This document shows positions 24,881 to 33,286 of a DNA stretch of 64,000 bases, in pieces. The notes below the pieces were generated by a model. The model was not told where the DNA came from. It did not search any database and saw only the letters and a list, made by a program, of their open reading frames with translations. The stretch is taken from IMG/VR virus record IMGVR_UViG_3300031227_000018, positions 1-64,000 of that record; one strand, given 5' to 3'. The first letter of the stretch is position 1; every line of letters begins with the position of its first letter. The position numbers were made by a program, and so were the translations under genes. Source of the stretch: a virus.

Positions 24881-25475
24881 TTCGATTAAAGAAGGGCCGC
24901 CAGAATATTATGATAACGCCTTTTCTCGTGGAACTTACCCTAATTTTTTTCAGATAGCAGGGTATGTCATGGATTCTTTGGATCGGTTTAAAAGTGGTAA
25001 ATTATGTGTAGCGGAAGCTGGCGTGAGACTTCCCGCATTTAAGCAGCCCTTTTTGGATATTGGATGCGGAATGGGTCGTGTTAGTCTGGTCGGTTATTAT
25101 GGACATGGATTACGGATAGATGGTGTGGATTTTTCTTCTTATGGTATCAATCTTGCAACATGTTACCAATTGAAGAATGTTACTTTTTATCAAAAAGACG
25201 TATGGAATTTTACTGATTATGATAAATATTCAGTTTTTATTATGACTGAATTTTTAGAACACATTAAGGACGATGTTAGGTTTATCCGAGAAAAGATTCC
25301 GTCAGGGTCGTTGGTGATAATATCGTTACCCAGTCCATTGTTTGGGGATACGTATCATTTACGTTATGCTGAATCAGTTTCTGATATTGTTAATGCATAT
25401 GAAAGTGAACTTAATTTCATCGAAGCCAAAGTCATTGGTACAGGGACTTATGGTGCAATAGCTTTGAAAAAATAA
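24867..25475 (+). CDS. SAM-dependent methyltransferase
   Basis: A 202-residue class I methyltransferase. Motif I is FLDIGCGMGRVS (about residues 63-74), followed by an acidic strand end (RIDGVDFSSYG), then VFIMTEFLEHI for motif IV. Its length and its place among glycosyltransferases suggest it methylates a sugar or a small intermediate. The target cannot be read from sequence. It overlaps the pyruvyltransferase gene and is two bases from the next gene. Confidence 0.82.
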   Translation: MITPNSIKEGPPEYYDNAFSRGTYPNFFQIAGYVMDSLDRFKSGKLCVAEAGVRLPAFKQPFLDIGCGMGRVSLVGYYGHGLRIDGVDFSSYGINLATCYQLKNVTFYQKDVWNFTDYDKYSVFIMTEFLEHIKDDVRFIREKIPSGSLVIISLPSPLFGDTYHLRYAESVSDIVNAYESELNFIEAKVIGTGTYGAIALKK

Positions 25476-25476
25476 A

Positions 25477-26466
25477 ATGAAAATAACAATTGCAATAAAT
25501 ACAGCTCAGGTGGATTATCCTTATACGGCTTTTCCAAACACTCATTTATTCGAATTAACAATGAGAAGTTTGAGAGAACAAACTTTCAGGGATTTTGAGG
25601 TAGTCGTAGCGGATGTAAATTATGATGAGCGAAAAGACTATTTCAAAGAAAATCCTGAAGATTTCCCAATTAACCATGTTAAAATTAAACCTAATGTGTG
25701 GATTCCGTTCAATCATTTCGCTATTTCAACGACAAAAAACACTTGTCTATTACACGCTAAAGGCGGTATTGTTGCTTCTATTGGTAGTTGTGTTAGGTTT
25801 GATAAGCACTTTGTAGAAAAGGTTGTTGAGGGGGTTGAAGATGGAAATTGTATTATAAGTAGATTTTCGATTGAACGAGGCGATGAAATTGTTTTTAAAG
25901 ATTTGCGACCTGATGATGCTGTATCTGTTCACGGCAATGTGGCAGCTTCAATGGAAGATTGGTTACTCATTAACGGGTACGATGAAATGTATGACGGTTC
26001 CAAAGGGATAGAAGATTGTGATGTTGGAGAAAGACTTTTAAGAGCTGAGAAGGAAATTAAAATGATTGATGGGGGAGTGGTATACGAAGATCATATCACT
26101 TGTTATCCGTTGTTGACAAAATCTCCAAGATTTCAAAAGTGTCAATTTTTATGGTGGACAATTTCTGCTGATAGAAAACAGATTGCTGCGAATAAGAATT
26201 CCTTAACGGATCTTGAATATGATTATTTACAGTCTTGTAAGTATGGAGATACAAGAAGATTTTGTTTGAGAAATTTAAGGTGTATGTATTGTTCCGAAGA
26301 TTTTGAATGTTTTTTTGGAAAGTCGGCTCATTTAACAAAACTCTATATGCATCCTTCATTGATATTTGATTTAAAAGAACAGCAAAAGAATCCAAGGTTA
26401 GCAGTTAAAAGGTTAGCGAAACTTTGTGAAATTGATAATCTTAAAAAATTTGTCGGAGAAGTGTGA
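25477..26466 (+). CDS. glycosyltransferase family 2-like (GT-A), paralogue A, altered DXD
   Basis: A 329-residue protein. It opens with KITIAINTAQVDYPYTAFPN and SLREQTFRDFEVVVADVNYDERK, the typical GT2 nucleotide-binding start. The acceptor-side motif is KGIEDCDVGERLL (about 182-194). Where paralogues at 26986 and 30946 have an acidic pair (FDDCS, TDDYS), this copy has ASIGSCVRF with no Asp, so metal binding or activity may differ. It shares a C-terminal HPSLIFDLKE segment with the other two copies. The start follows the methyltransferase stop directly. Confidence 0.75.
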   Translation: MKITIAINTAQVDYPYTAFPNTHLFELTMRSLREQTFRDFEVVVADVNYDERKDYFKENPEDFPINHVKIKPNVWIPFNHFAISTTKNTCLLHAKGGIVASIGSCVRFDKHFVEKVVEGVEDGNCIISRFSIERGDEIVFKDLRPDDAVSVHGNVAASMEDWLLINGYDEMYDGSKGIEDCDVGERLLRAEKEIKMIDGGVVYEDHITCYPLLTKSPRFQKCQFLWWTISADRKQIAANKNSLTDLEYDYLQSCKYGDTRRFCLRNLRCMYCSEDFECFFGKSAHLTKLYMHPSLIFDLKEQQKNPRLAVKRLAKLCEIDNLKKFVGEV

Positions 26467-26477
26467 GGGGTAAGGTC

Positions 26478-26996
26478 ATGGAAGATCATTTTCAAGAAAG
26501 ATATGTCAAGCATCAACAGCAAAAAGGGGAAGTCTTGCAGCAAATTGTGGAGGAAAGACATTCTAGTAGGATCTTTTCTGATAAAACAGTGAGTGGGGAG
26601 GATATTGACACGTTACTCGCCCACTCACTATATTGCCCTTCTTCTTGTAATAGGCATGCGATTGAATTATCTATTATTAGTGATAAGGATCTTAAGAATT
26701 TATTAGGCGGAATATTGGTGGGTGGGGTTGGTTGGATAAATAGAGCAAGCCATATCATCCTTATTTTTGCTGATTCTGTTGCTTATAAAGCTGGAGATGA
26801 AGTTAAGTTTATGCCATATTTGGATGCTGGAATCATTATTCATCAATTGTATTTAACTTCTGCTGCATTAAGGTTGAAGTGTTGTTATGTGAATCCCAAC
26901 ATTAGAGAAATGAATTATGATCATTTCAAGAAGGTTTTTAGTGATAAAATATTTTGTGGGGCATTCGCAATAGGGAAAGAGGTGAGTGTTGCCTAA
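26478..26996 (+). CDS. nitroreductase family flavoprotein
   Basis: About 172 residues. ATG 26478 is chosen because the SD (GAGGGGTAAGG) lies between it and GTG 26463. HSSRIFSDKTVSGEDIDTLL near residues 26-45 and HSLYCPSSCNRHAIEL just after are the classical FMN-binding start of the nitroreductase fold. YLDAGIIIHQLYLTSAALRLKC (about 112-133) is the conserved dimer helix. It would use FMN and NAD(P)H. Its role in a glycan cassette is unclear. It overlaps the next gene. Confidence 0.75.
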   Translation: MEDHFQERYVKHQQQKGEVLQQIVEERHSSRIFSDKTVSGEDIDTLLAHSLYCPSSCNRHAIELSIISDKDLKNLLGGILVGGVGWINRASHIILIFADSVAYKAGDEVKFMPYLDAGIIIHQLYLTSAALRLKCCYVNPNIREMNYDHFKKVFSDKIFCGAFAIGKEVSVA

Positions 26997-28047
26997 AATC
27001 AGTGTGATATACACGACCGCAAGAGGTGATTGTCCAATGAGGGAGAGGCCTGGGGTGAATCAATTTTCTGTATTTTTGGATTCTCTTGAAGAACAGGTGT
27101 TTAAAGAAGAAATTGAAGTGATCATTGTTGATGCATTGAAAGATGTGAAAATAGAAAATTCAAAATTGCCTGCGTATTTAACTGAACGTAAAGAATATAA
27201 TTTTTCTAAGTATTCTTTTCCTGTAAAGCACATCAAACCTCTTCCAAGTTGGTGGTTGGAACATGGGTTCAGTTCTTATTGTCATTGTGTTAATAGCGGT
27301 ATTATTGCAGCAGATGGAGAATTGATTATTTTATTTGATGATTGTTCAAAGATAATGGGAAGAGAAAATATAAAATTGCAATGGGAATGGTATAAAAAAG
27401 GTGATGGTAAGCAGTTTGCAAGATCTATTTATGAATATTGGATTGGGGATAAACCAAGATTGAATTCTGTTGAAGGAAAGCCGTCGTTTGGGAAAATTGT
27501 AAGGCATATGAGTTATGACCGTTTAGAAGAAAAAAATAAATTGTATATAGAAGAGGAATCATTTGGTTCTTATGGGTATTATTCCTTTAGTTTGGATGTA
27601 ATTTTAGCACTCAATGGATACAATGAATTGTTTGATGGAGCTAAAGGTGCAGAAGATTTTGATATTGGCAATCGTTTAATGGCTTATGGTTGTAGGTCTA
27701 TCGTAGATATGAGATTGAGGGTAGTAGAGTTTTCTCATTATTCCACTGCGTTTCATGGTTTGAATGTTGGGGTGGGAAGAAAAAACAATGTTTCCACTCA
27801 CGAAGCACTTTTGCATCTTTGGGAGCCTGATTGGAAGGATCGTGTTCGGGAGAAAAAAACTTTTATAAAAGCGAATGATAGACCTATGACCGAACAAGAA
27901 TACAATTATATGTTAGAAAGGAACAAGGTTTATGTTCCTAATTTTGTAGAAGATGAAGTCATTAAAAGAATGAAAACTCATCCACCAATTTTTGATTTAA
28001 AAGATTTGAGGAAAAAATATCGTGAAGGGTTCTATAACGAGAAATAA
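26986..28047 (+). CDS. glycosyltransferase family 2-like (GT-A), paralogue B
   Basis: A 353-residue protein starting at GTG 26986 (TTG 26989 is also possible) with an SD (AGGGAAAGAGG) upstream. It opens with PKISVIYTTARGDCPMR and has FLDSLEEQVFKEEIEVIIVD, typical of GT2. The acidic motif LIILFDDCSKIM (about 116-127) is the likely metal site, and AKGAEDFDIGNRL is the acceptor-side motif. The C-terminus has HPPIFDLKDLRKKY, shared with the copies at 25477 and 30946. It transfers a sugar; the substrate is unknown. Confidence 0.8.
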   Translation: MLPKISVIYTTARGDCPMRERPGVNQFSVFLDSLEEQVFKEEIEVIIVDALKDVKIENSKLPAYLTERKEYNFSKYSFPVKHIKPLPSWWLEHGFSSYCHCVNSGIIAADGELIILFDDCSKIMGRENIKLQWEWYKKGDGKQFARSIYEYWIGDKPRLNSVEGKPSFGKIVRHMSYDRLEEKNKLYIEEESFGSYGYYSFSLDVILALNGYNELFDGAKGAEDFDIGNRLMAYGCRSIVDMRLRVVEFSHYSTAFHGLNVGVGRKNNVSTHEALLHLWEPDWKDRVREKKTFIKANDRPMTEQEYNYMLERNKVYVPNFVEDEVIKRMKTHPPIFDLKDLRKKYREGFYNEK

Positions 28048-28627
28048 AAAGATTAAAGAACGTATTTACATTACTAAAGACGAGCTAGAATCTATTGAAA
28101 GTGGGCTGTCTTTAGATGCTCATATTCAACGATACGGATTTGTTCGTCAATATGCTCATGGGAATGTTTTGGATTGTGCGTGTGGATGCGGTTATGGAAC
28201 TTATATGTTATCAAAGAACCCTGATGTTGAATCAATTGTTGGGGTGGATGTTTTAAAGGGAGCGATTGAGTATGCGAACCTTCATTTTACTAATGATAAA
28301 GTTTCTTTTAGGTGTGGCGATATCGGGAAGATGGTATTGTTGAAACAGGTTGATCAGTTGATTTCTATTGAAACAATTGAGCATCTTCAGTATCCCTTGG
28401 ATTTAATAAATATGGTTGTAAAGAATAATATAAACGAGTTGATCATTTCGTTCCCAACCAAAAAATCAACTCATTACAATAAATACCATTACCATGATTT
28501 TACCTTTAATGACATTAAAATGTTATTAAGTGATCAATACAGAATAAGAGATTCGTTTGAATACAAAAGAGAAGTTGGGTTTGTTTTTTGTGTTCGATCA
28601 AAACTACAAGAAAGGAATAAGAAATGA
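28022..28627 (+). CDS. SAM-dependent methyltransferase
   Basis: A 201-residue class I methyltransferase starting at GTG 28022, inside the end of the previous gene. Motif I is VLDCACGCGYGTYML (about residues 50-64), then IVGVDVLKGAIEYA with the acidic SAM-binding residue, then VDQLISIETIEHLQYPLDL as motif IV. The Cys-rich motif I is slightly unusual. The substrate is probably a sugar or lipid-linked glycan, by neighbourhood. The stop overlaps the sulfotransferase start as ATGA. Confidence 0.8.
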   Translation: MKGSITRNKKIKERIYITKDELESIESGLSLDAHIQRYGFVRQYAHGNVLDCACGCGYGTYMLSKNPDVESIVGVDVLKGAIEYANLHFTNDKVSFRCGDIGKMVLLKQVDQLISIETIEHLQYPLDLINMVVKNNINELIISFPTKKSTHYNKYHYHDFTFNDIKMLLSDQYRIRDSFEYKREVGFVFCVRSKLQERNKK

Positions 28628-29391
28628 CAAAAGAAAAGTACAGTCAAATAGCGGAGATCACCACACCACCTCCACAAACTCCTTGGAATAAAGATACTAA
28701 TAATCTTAGTTACGTTTATTTTCCAAACTTAAAAACAGTTTATTGTATCACTTATCGAACAGCATCTACGTTCATTAAGAGATGGCTTTATAAGTGTGAG
28801 AATAACCTTGAAGAAACGGATGTCACTACAGCTACAGTTCCAATTCATCAATTAAAATGGAATCGTTTGACACCATTGCAAGTTTTGGATAAAAAAGATT
28901 GTTTAAGGTTCGCAGTCATTAGGCATCCAATAGACAAAATGTTGTCAATGTTCTATTGTTCTGTTTATAATAGGCCATATGATTTTAGATGGTGGAAAAG
29001 GTATTTGCCAAACCGTAAAAATAATCACGTTTCTTTTGATGAATTTATGGAAGTGATTGCAGAAAGAACTGTTGATTGGGAAAATGCTGATATACATTGT
29101 TTTAATCAAAGCAGTTTACTAACTCATGATGACAAATATTTACCTACTCACATAGGTCTTTACAGTGACATTGAAAAGTTTTTGGCAAACATAGCAAAAA
29201 TTAAGAATATTCTTCCTCCAGATTTTAATAAAAAGATTAACACTTCAGCGTATTGTTTGTACACTAAAGAAAAACGATCTGAGGTTTCTAAATATGCGAA
29301 AAAAATGATTGAAAAAAGATACGAGAAAGATTATGAATTGTATGATAAAGTTAAAAAATCGGGAGGGATGTTATTATGTCAAAAGACATGA
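28624..29391 (+). CDS. sulfotransferase (PAPS-dependent)
   Basis: A 255-residue protein of the sulfotransferase fold, which moves sulfate from PAPS to a hydroxyl or amine on a sugar. The 5'-phosphosulfate loop is seen as TYRTASTFIKRWL (43-55), and the 3'-phosphate motif as FAVIRHPIDKMLSMFY (96-111), with Arg100 and Ser108 in the conserved places. SYVYFPNLKTVYCIT before the loop is the usual first strand. The next gene is an APS kinase, which makes PAPS, so donor synthesis and use are encoded side by side. The acceptor is unknown. Confidence 0.82.
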   Translation: MTKEKYSQIAEITTPPPQTPWNKDTNNLSYVYFPNLKTVYCITYRTASTFIKRWLYKCENNLEETDVTTATVPIHQLKWNRLTPLQVLDKKDCLRFAVIRHPIDKMLSMFYCSVYNRPYDFRWWKRYLPNRKNNHVSFDEFMEVIAERTVDWENADIHCFNQSSLLTHDDKYLPTHIGLYSDIEKFLANIAKIKNILPPDFNKKINTSAYCLYTKEKRSEVSKYAKKMIEKRYEKDYELYDKVKKSGGMLLCQKT

Positions 29392-29927
29392 CTTGGTTTA
29401 CCATTATGTCACAAAAAGTAATTTGGTTCACTGGACTCCCTTGTAGTGGGAAAACAACCGTGGCTGATTTGGTGGCAGAAGAATTGCATCGTTTTAATGT
29501 ATACCCTGTTCGATTAGATGGTGATGTTGTTAGAAAAGGGCTTTGTAAGGAGTTGGGGTTTTCTAAAGAAGATAGGCGTAAAAATTTAGAACGGATTGGT
29601 TATGTTTGTGAAATTTTGAGTAACAGTAATGTTTTAACATTAGCCACTTTCGTTTCTCCTTACAGAGAAACAAGGGATTGGTTGAGGGAAAAAGTTGGTG
29701 AAGAAAATTTTGTTGAAGTTTATTGTAAATGTTCTGTTGAAGAATGTATCCGACGAGATGTGAAAGGAATGTATGCAAAAGCACTTAAAGGGGAGATTAA
29801 GGGTTTCACGGGCGTGGATGATCCTTATGAAGTGCCTCAAGAAGCTGAAATTGTTTTGGATACAGAGCGGGAAGAACCAAATGATAGCGGAAGAAGAGTT
29901 CTGGAAAGGATTCTTTTTAAACGATGA
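29376..29927 (+). CDS. cysC: adenylylsulfate kinase (APS kinase)
   Basis: A 183-residue enzyme that phosphorylates APS to PAPS with ATP. P-loop GLPCSGKT is at 20-27, then LDGD (47-50), GFSKEDRRKNLERIG (61-75), FVSPYRETR (92-100) and the substrate lid VKGMYAKALKGEIKGFTG (129-146) followed by VDDPYEVP. All are family signatures in order. Full length is normal. ATG 29376 is supported by SD GGGAGGG (29361-29367), although ATG 29406 is also possible. It overlaps the sulfotransferase by 16 bases. No ATP sulfurylase is seen nearby, so APS would come from the host. Confidence 0.92.
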   Translation: MSKDMTWFTIMSQKVIWFTGLPCSGKTTVADLVAEELHRFNVYPVRLDGDVVRKGLCKELGFSKEDRRKNLERIGYVCEILSNSNVLTLATFVSPYRETRDWLREKVGEENFVEVYCKCSVEECIRRDVKGMYAKALKGEIKGFTGVDDPYEVPQEAEIVLDTEREEPNDSGRRVLERILFKR

Positions 29928-30148
29928 AGAAGTTAAGAAAAATTAAACTTGGTACATTAGGGGTATCGGGTATTTTTTACCGTATTCATATTATCATTCT
30001 TCAATCGATTTTTTTCTACATTCTCACAGGGGAGTGGAAATGGGCGATAGGAACTTCGATATTATGGAATGCCATTTGCACATTGTTATATTATAATTAC
30101 CATTATTGGTTTGCTAGGTTATTCAAAATAGGGAGGAATAATGAGTGA
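29924..30148 (+). CDS. DUF2061-like small membrane protein
   Basis: A 74-residue protein with two hydrophobic segments (IHIIILQSIFFYILTG, 21-36, and AIGTSILWNAICTLLYY, 41-57) and an N-terminal basic region. The pattern YRIHxxILQ, then ILTGEWKWAIG, then LLYYNYHYWFARL resembles DUF2061 proteins, which I recall as often encoded beside or fused to cysC-type genes. The start overlaps the cysC stop (ATGA). A role in sulfate or PAPS handling at the membrane is possible but unproven. Confidence 0.6.
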   Translation: MKKLRKIKLGTLGVSGIFYRIHIIILQSIFFYILTGEWKWAIGTSILWNAICTLLYYNYHYWFARLFKIGRNNE

Positions 30149-30584
30149 AGAAATAAAAACAATAAAACACATCATGGACGTCCAGGGGTTCATTTCAATT
30201 ATAGTGGGTGAATTGGAAACGAGAGCAAGATTTCATGATAGGTCGAAGCTATATTCTCCTGAAGTAGAAACATTTGATGTTTATTCTAAGAAGCTCAAGG
30301 GGTGTACTTATAATAGCGAGGAGTATAAGCAGTTTTTAAAAGGGATGAAGCCAGCTTTAGATCATCATTATGCTGAAAATAATCATCATCCAGAACATTG
30401 GGAAAATGGCATTGCCGATATGGATTTGGTTGATTTAACAGAGATGCTTTGCGATTGGAAGGCTGCTACACTTAGGCATGATGATGGGGATTTAATAAAA
30501 AGTATAGAGCAAAATCAAAAGAGATTTGGATACTCTAACGATATAAAAAAGCTGTTATTAAAAACGGCAAGGAGATTAAAATGA
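30141..30584 (+). CDS. DUF5662-like (HD-type) protein
   Basis: A 147-residue protein overlapping the DUF2061-like gene by eight bases. HDRSKLYSPE (about 33-42), HHYAENNHHPEHW (74-86) and LTEMLCDWKAATLRHDDG (98-115) form the His/Asp pattern of DUF5662, a family found in phages and bacteria that looks like an HD-domain metal-dependent hydrolase. The substrate is unknown. The neighbourhood suggests nucleotide or sulfation metabolism, but that is weak. Confidence 0.65.
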   Translation: MSEEIKTIKHIMDVQGFISIIVGELETRARFHDRSKLYSPEVETFDVYSKKLKGCTYNSEEYKQFLKGMKPALDHHYAENNHHPEHWENGIADMDLVDLTEMLCDWKAATLRHDDGDLIKSIEQNQKRFGYSNDIKKLLLKTARRLK

Positions 30585-30949
30585 GGAGCATGTTTATTGG
30601 TCGATATCAACCGTTTCATGAGGGTCATTTTACGCTCATTAATGAGGTGTTGAAGGAAGAAGGTGGCAAGGTGTTAATTGCTTTGCGTGATACACCTATC
30701 CGGAATACAGATCCTTATTCCATTGAAGAGCGTATTGAAGTGATTAAGGTTTATTTTCCTGATGCAGTTTTTTATCCTTACGAAAACGGTTGGAAAAGTG
30801 CTGACGTGGTTATTGTAGGCATTCCCGACATAGGTGAAGTTTGTTATGGACGAAAGGTTGGATGGGGTATGAGGGAAATCAAGTTGGATGAAAAAACAGA
30901 AGCAATTTCAGCAACGAAGATTAGAGCAAATATGAAAGAAGAGAAATGA
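30581..30949 (+). CDS. nucleotidyltransferase (HxGH family, NMNAT/cytidylyltransferase-like)
   Basis: A 122-residue protein. FIGRYQPFHEGHFTLI (5-20) contains the HxGH ATP-binding motif after the first strand, GKVLIALRDT follows, and ISATKIR (about 109-115) is the ISxT-type motif that closes the active site. This is the minimal fold of NMN adenylyltransferase, phosphopantetheine adenylyltransferase and cytidylyltransferases. The substrate cannot be told. It overlaps both neighbours by four bases and lies three genes after cysC. It might activate a sugar, an alcohol or a cofactor precursor. Confidence 0.75.
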   Translation: MRSMFIGRYQPFHEGHFTLINEVLKEEGGKVLIALRDTPIRNTDPYSIEERIEVIKVYFPDAVFYPYENGWKSADVVIVGIPDIGEVCYGRKVGWGMREIKLDEKTEAISATKIRANMKEEK

Positions 30950-31941
30950 AAATTTCGGTTTGCATGAATACAGCACGTGCCGATAGATGTACGGGAAGGG
31001 AAACAAATTTCCATATTTTTGAATATCTCATGGAGGGGTTGAGGGAACAAACTTTTAAGGATTTTGAAGTTGTTATTTGTGATGTTTTGTGGGAACAAAG
31101 AAAAACATATTTCATAGATCATCCAGAAAAATTCCCAATAAAACATATTCCACCAAAACCAAACATATGGGTTCCTAACGGTTACTGTGCTATTTCTACA
31201 ACTAAGAATACTTGTTTACTTTATGCGCAAGGTGAAGTTGTAGTTTTTACAGATGATTATTCGACTTTTTCTCCAAAACATTTGGAACTTATTGTTGATA
31301 AAGTCACTGAAACACACTGTGTTGCCAACACTTATAATATTTATGCAGATGACGAGTTGGTGCATAGGGACAGGAGGAGGTCTGCACGCAATTTAGTTAC
31401 TTACGGGAATATAGCATTGTACCTTGAAAGATTTTTAGATCTCAATGGTTATTGTGAAATGTATGATGGTTCAAGGGGGTTAGAAGATTGTGATATGGGG
31501 GTTAGGATGCTTAGGAGTGGAATGACCACTGAATTGATACAATATCCTGTAAAGTATCAGCGTCACATTGAAAATTATCCATTACAAAAGAAAAGCAATA
31601 TAAAATGTCCGAGATTAGCCGAAACTTTATCCAACAATGATTATAGAAAAGGCATTCATCGAGCGAATGAGATTCCCTACACTGATGAAGAAATGAAGAT
31701 ACTTTTTGAATGTTCTAATATTGTTCAAGGTCATAGATGTAAATATGTTGATAAGCATGGAAAACCTGTAGTATGTACTAGCGGTTTTATTGAAGGTGGT
31801 AATCCTAGATACAGTGATACACATTTAATTGATAAGTTCACCAGACATCCATCATTACTTTTTAGCCTTAAAGAAATGAGAAAAGACGTCCCAATGGCTT
31901 TAGAGAAGCTAAAGGATGTTTGTAAAGACATGTTGCCTTAA
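30946..31941 (+). CDS. glycosyltransferase family 2-like (GT-A), paralogue C
   Basis: A 331-residue close paralogue of the gene at 25477 (shared KISVCMNTARAD-like start, LREQTFKDFEVVICDVLWEQRK, FPIKHIPPKPNIWVP, STTKNTCLLYAQG). Unlike that copy it keeps an acidic pair in VVFTDDYSTF (about 95-104). The acceptor-side motif is RGLEDCDMGVRML and the C-terminus has HPSLLFSLKEMRK. It transfers a sugar; donor and acceptor are unknown. The start overlaps the previous stop (ATGA). Confidence 0.8.
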   Translation: MKISVCMNTARADRCTGRETNFHIFEYLMEGLREQTFKDFEVVICDVLWEQRKTYFIDHPEKFPIKHIPPKPNIWVPNGYCAISTTKNTCLLYAQGEVVVFTDDYSTFSPKHLELIVDKVTETHCVANTYNIYADDELVHRDRRRSARNLVTYGNIALYLERFLDLNGYCEMYDGSRGLEDCDMGVRMLRSGMTTELIQYPVKYQRHIENYPLQKKSNIKCPRLAETLSNNDYRKGIHRANEIPYTDEEMKILFECSNIVQGHRCKYVDKHGKPVVCTSGFIEGGNPRYSDTHLIDKFTRHPSLLFSLKEMRKDVPMALEKLKDVCKDMLP

Positions 31942-31953
31942 AGGAGGTTGATT

Positions 31954-32502
31954 ATGCCAGTTTCGTATCATGAAGGTTATGATTGTTTTAAAAAACTTAT
32001 TGAAATGTATCAACCAGAAGATTTGTTGGATGTTGGAATGGGTTATGGTAATATAGGAAGTATGGCTCAAATTATTATGCCAAGACTTGAACTTAATGGT
32101 ATTGAAATTTGGTTGCCGTACCTTAGTCATGAAAATTCTCAGGCAAAAAGATATAAAAGAATATTCTTGGCAGATATCAAAGATATGATTGGTAAACTTT
32201 GGCCTGTTGATATTGTAGTTGCGTGGGATGTGATAGAACACCTCGAAAGGGAAGAGGGGATTAATGTTATATATTATTTAAAATCAATCGCAGAAAAAAG
32301 TTTGTTAATAAGTCTTCCAATTATCGATTATCCACAAGGCGCAGTTTATGGAAATAATGCTGAGATTCATAAGACTCAATGGAAAGTTGAAGAGATGGAA
32401 GAATTAGGTGCGGAAACAGTGTTTAAGGGTAAAGTGATTGGGGTTTTTGAATTTAAAAGAAGTACAACAGAAAGAGAGGGTAACGATCATGATAGAAGAT
32501 AA
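31954..32502 (+). CDS. SAM-dependent methyltransferase-like protein
   Basis: About 182 residues. ATG 31954 is chosen because SD AAGGAGG (31941-31947) is well placed. LLDVGMGYGNIGSMA (about residues 25-39) is motif I, LNGIEIWLPY carries the acidic residue, and VDIVVAWDVIEHLEREEG is motif IV. It is short for the fold but complete. It is likely a small-molecule or sugar methyltransferase. It overlaps the next gene by 14 bases. Confidence 0.72.
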   Translation: MPVSYHEGYDCFKKLIEMYQPEDLLDVGMGYGNIGSMAQIIMPRLELNGIEIWLPYLSHENSQAKRYKRIFLADIKDMIGKLWPVDIVVAWDVIEHLEREEGINVIYYLKSIAEKSLLISLPIIDYPQGAVYGNNAEIHKTQWKVEEMEELGAETVFKGKVIGVFEFKRSTTEREGNDHDRR

Positions 32503-33286
32503 GAAAATGAAAAAGAAAGCAAACAATAAGAAGGTGAAAGATACGAATGATAAGGCGGAAGTCGTAAGTCAATTTGGACCGGATTATTATAATGAAGATT
32601 ATTACGTAACTCCGGATGGTAAAAAGTTTGAAACTCCTGATGGTGAAACTTTAGGATGGAGTTATCAGAATCCTGATGGTGAGTTTTTGGGTGCTGATGA
32701 TATTGTAAAGGCGTGGAAATTGGTGTTTGATCCAAAGAAAATGTTGGACGTAGGGGCTGGGCGGGGAACATTTGTGGCATACGCTCATAATTATGACATA
32801 GAAGCGGTGGGTTTTGATTTTTCATCGTGGGCTGTAGGCGACAAGGGAAGGTACCCGAACTGTAAGGCTGACTGGTTGGAACAACACGATGCCACGAAAC
32901 CTTGGCCATATAAAGACAATCAATTTGATATGGTAACATGCTTGGATTTGTTGGAACATATTTATGAAGAAGATATTCAATTTGTTATTGATGAAATGTG
33001 TCGAGTTTCCAAGAAGTATATTTTCTTGCAGATTGCCAGTTTGCCCCATGATGAAGGTGTTTGTTTTAAGAAGGGTCAGAAGATCCCTGTTCAGTGGCAA
33101 GGTTGTGCTGTTGCTGGTCATGTGATTATTCAGCCTAAGAAATGGTGGATTAAAAAAATGTATCGGAATGGTTGGAAAATGAATAAAAATATATTGGATT
33201 GGTTTTTGAGTGTAATGGATAGTGATGTCATTTCTAATTGGTTACAAAACACTATTGTAGTTATGGAGAAAGAAAATGACAAATAA
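32489..33286 (+). CDS. SAM-dependent methyltransferase
   Basis: About 265 residues. ATG 32489 is chosen because SD GAGAGGG lies just before it; the longer frame from 32438 is inside the previous gene. The first 25 residues are very basic. MLDVGAGRGTFVAYA (about residues 85-99) is motif I, AVGFDFSSWAVG carries the acidic residue, and FDMVTCLDLLEHIYEED is motif IV. The pattern resembles methyltransferases in polysaccharide clusters. It overlaps the next glycosyltransferase gene. Confidence 0.8.
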   Translation: MIEDKKMKKKANNKKVKDTNDKAEVVSQFGPDYYNEDYYVTPDGKKFETPDGETLGWSYQNPDGEFLGADDIVKAWKLVFDPKKMLDVGAGRGTFVAYAHNYDIEAVGFDFSSWAVGDKGRYPNCKADWLEQHDATKPWPYKDNQFDMVTCLDLLEHIYEEDIQFVIDEMCRVSKKYIFLQIASLPHDEGVCFKKGQKIPVQWQGCAVAGHVIIQPKKWWIKKMYRNGWKMNKNILDWFLSVMDSDVISNWLQNTIVVMEKENDK

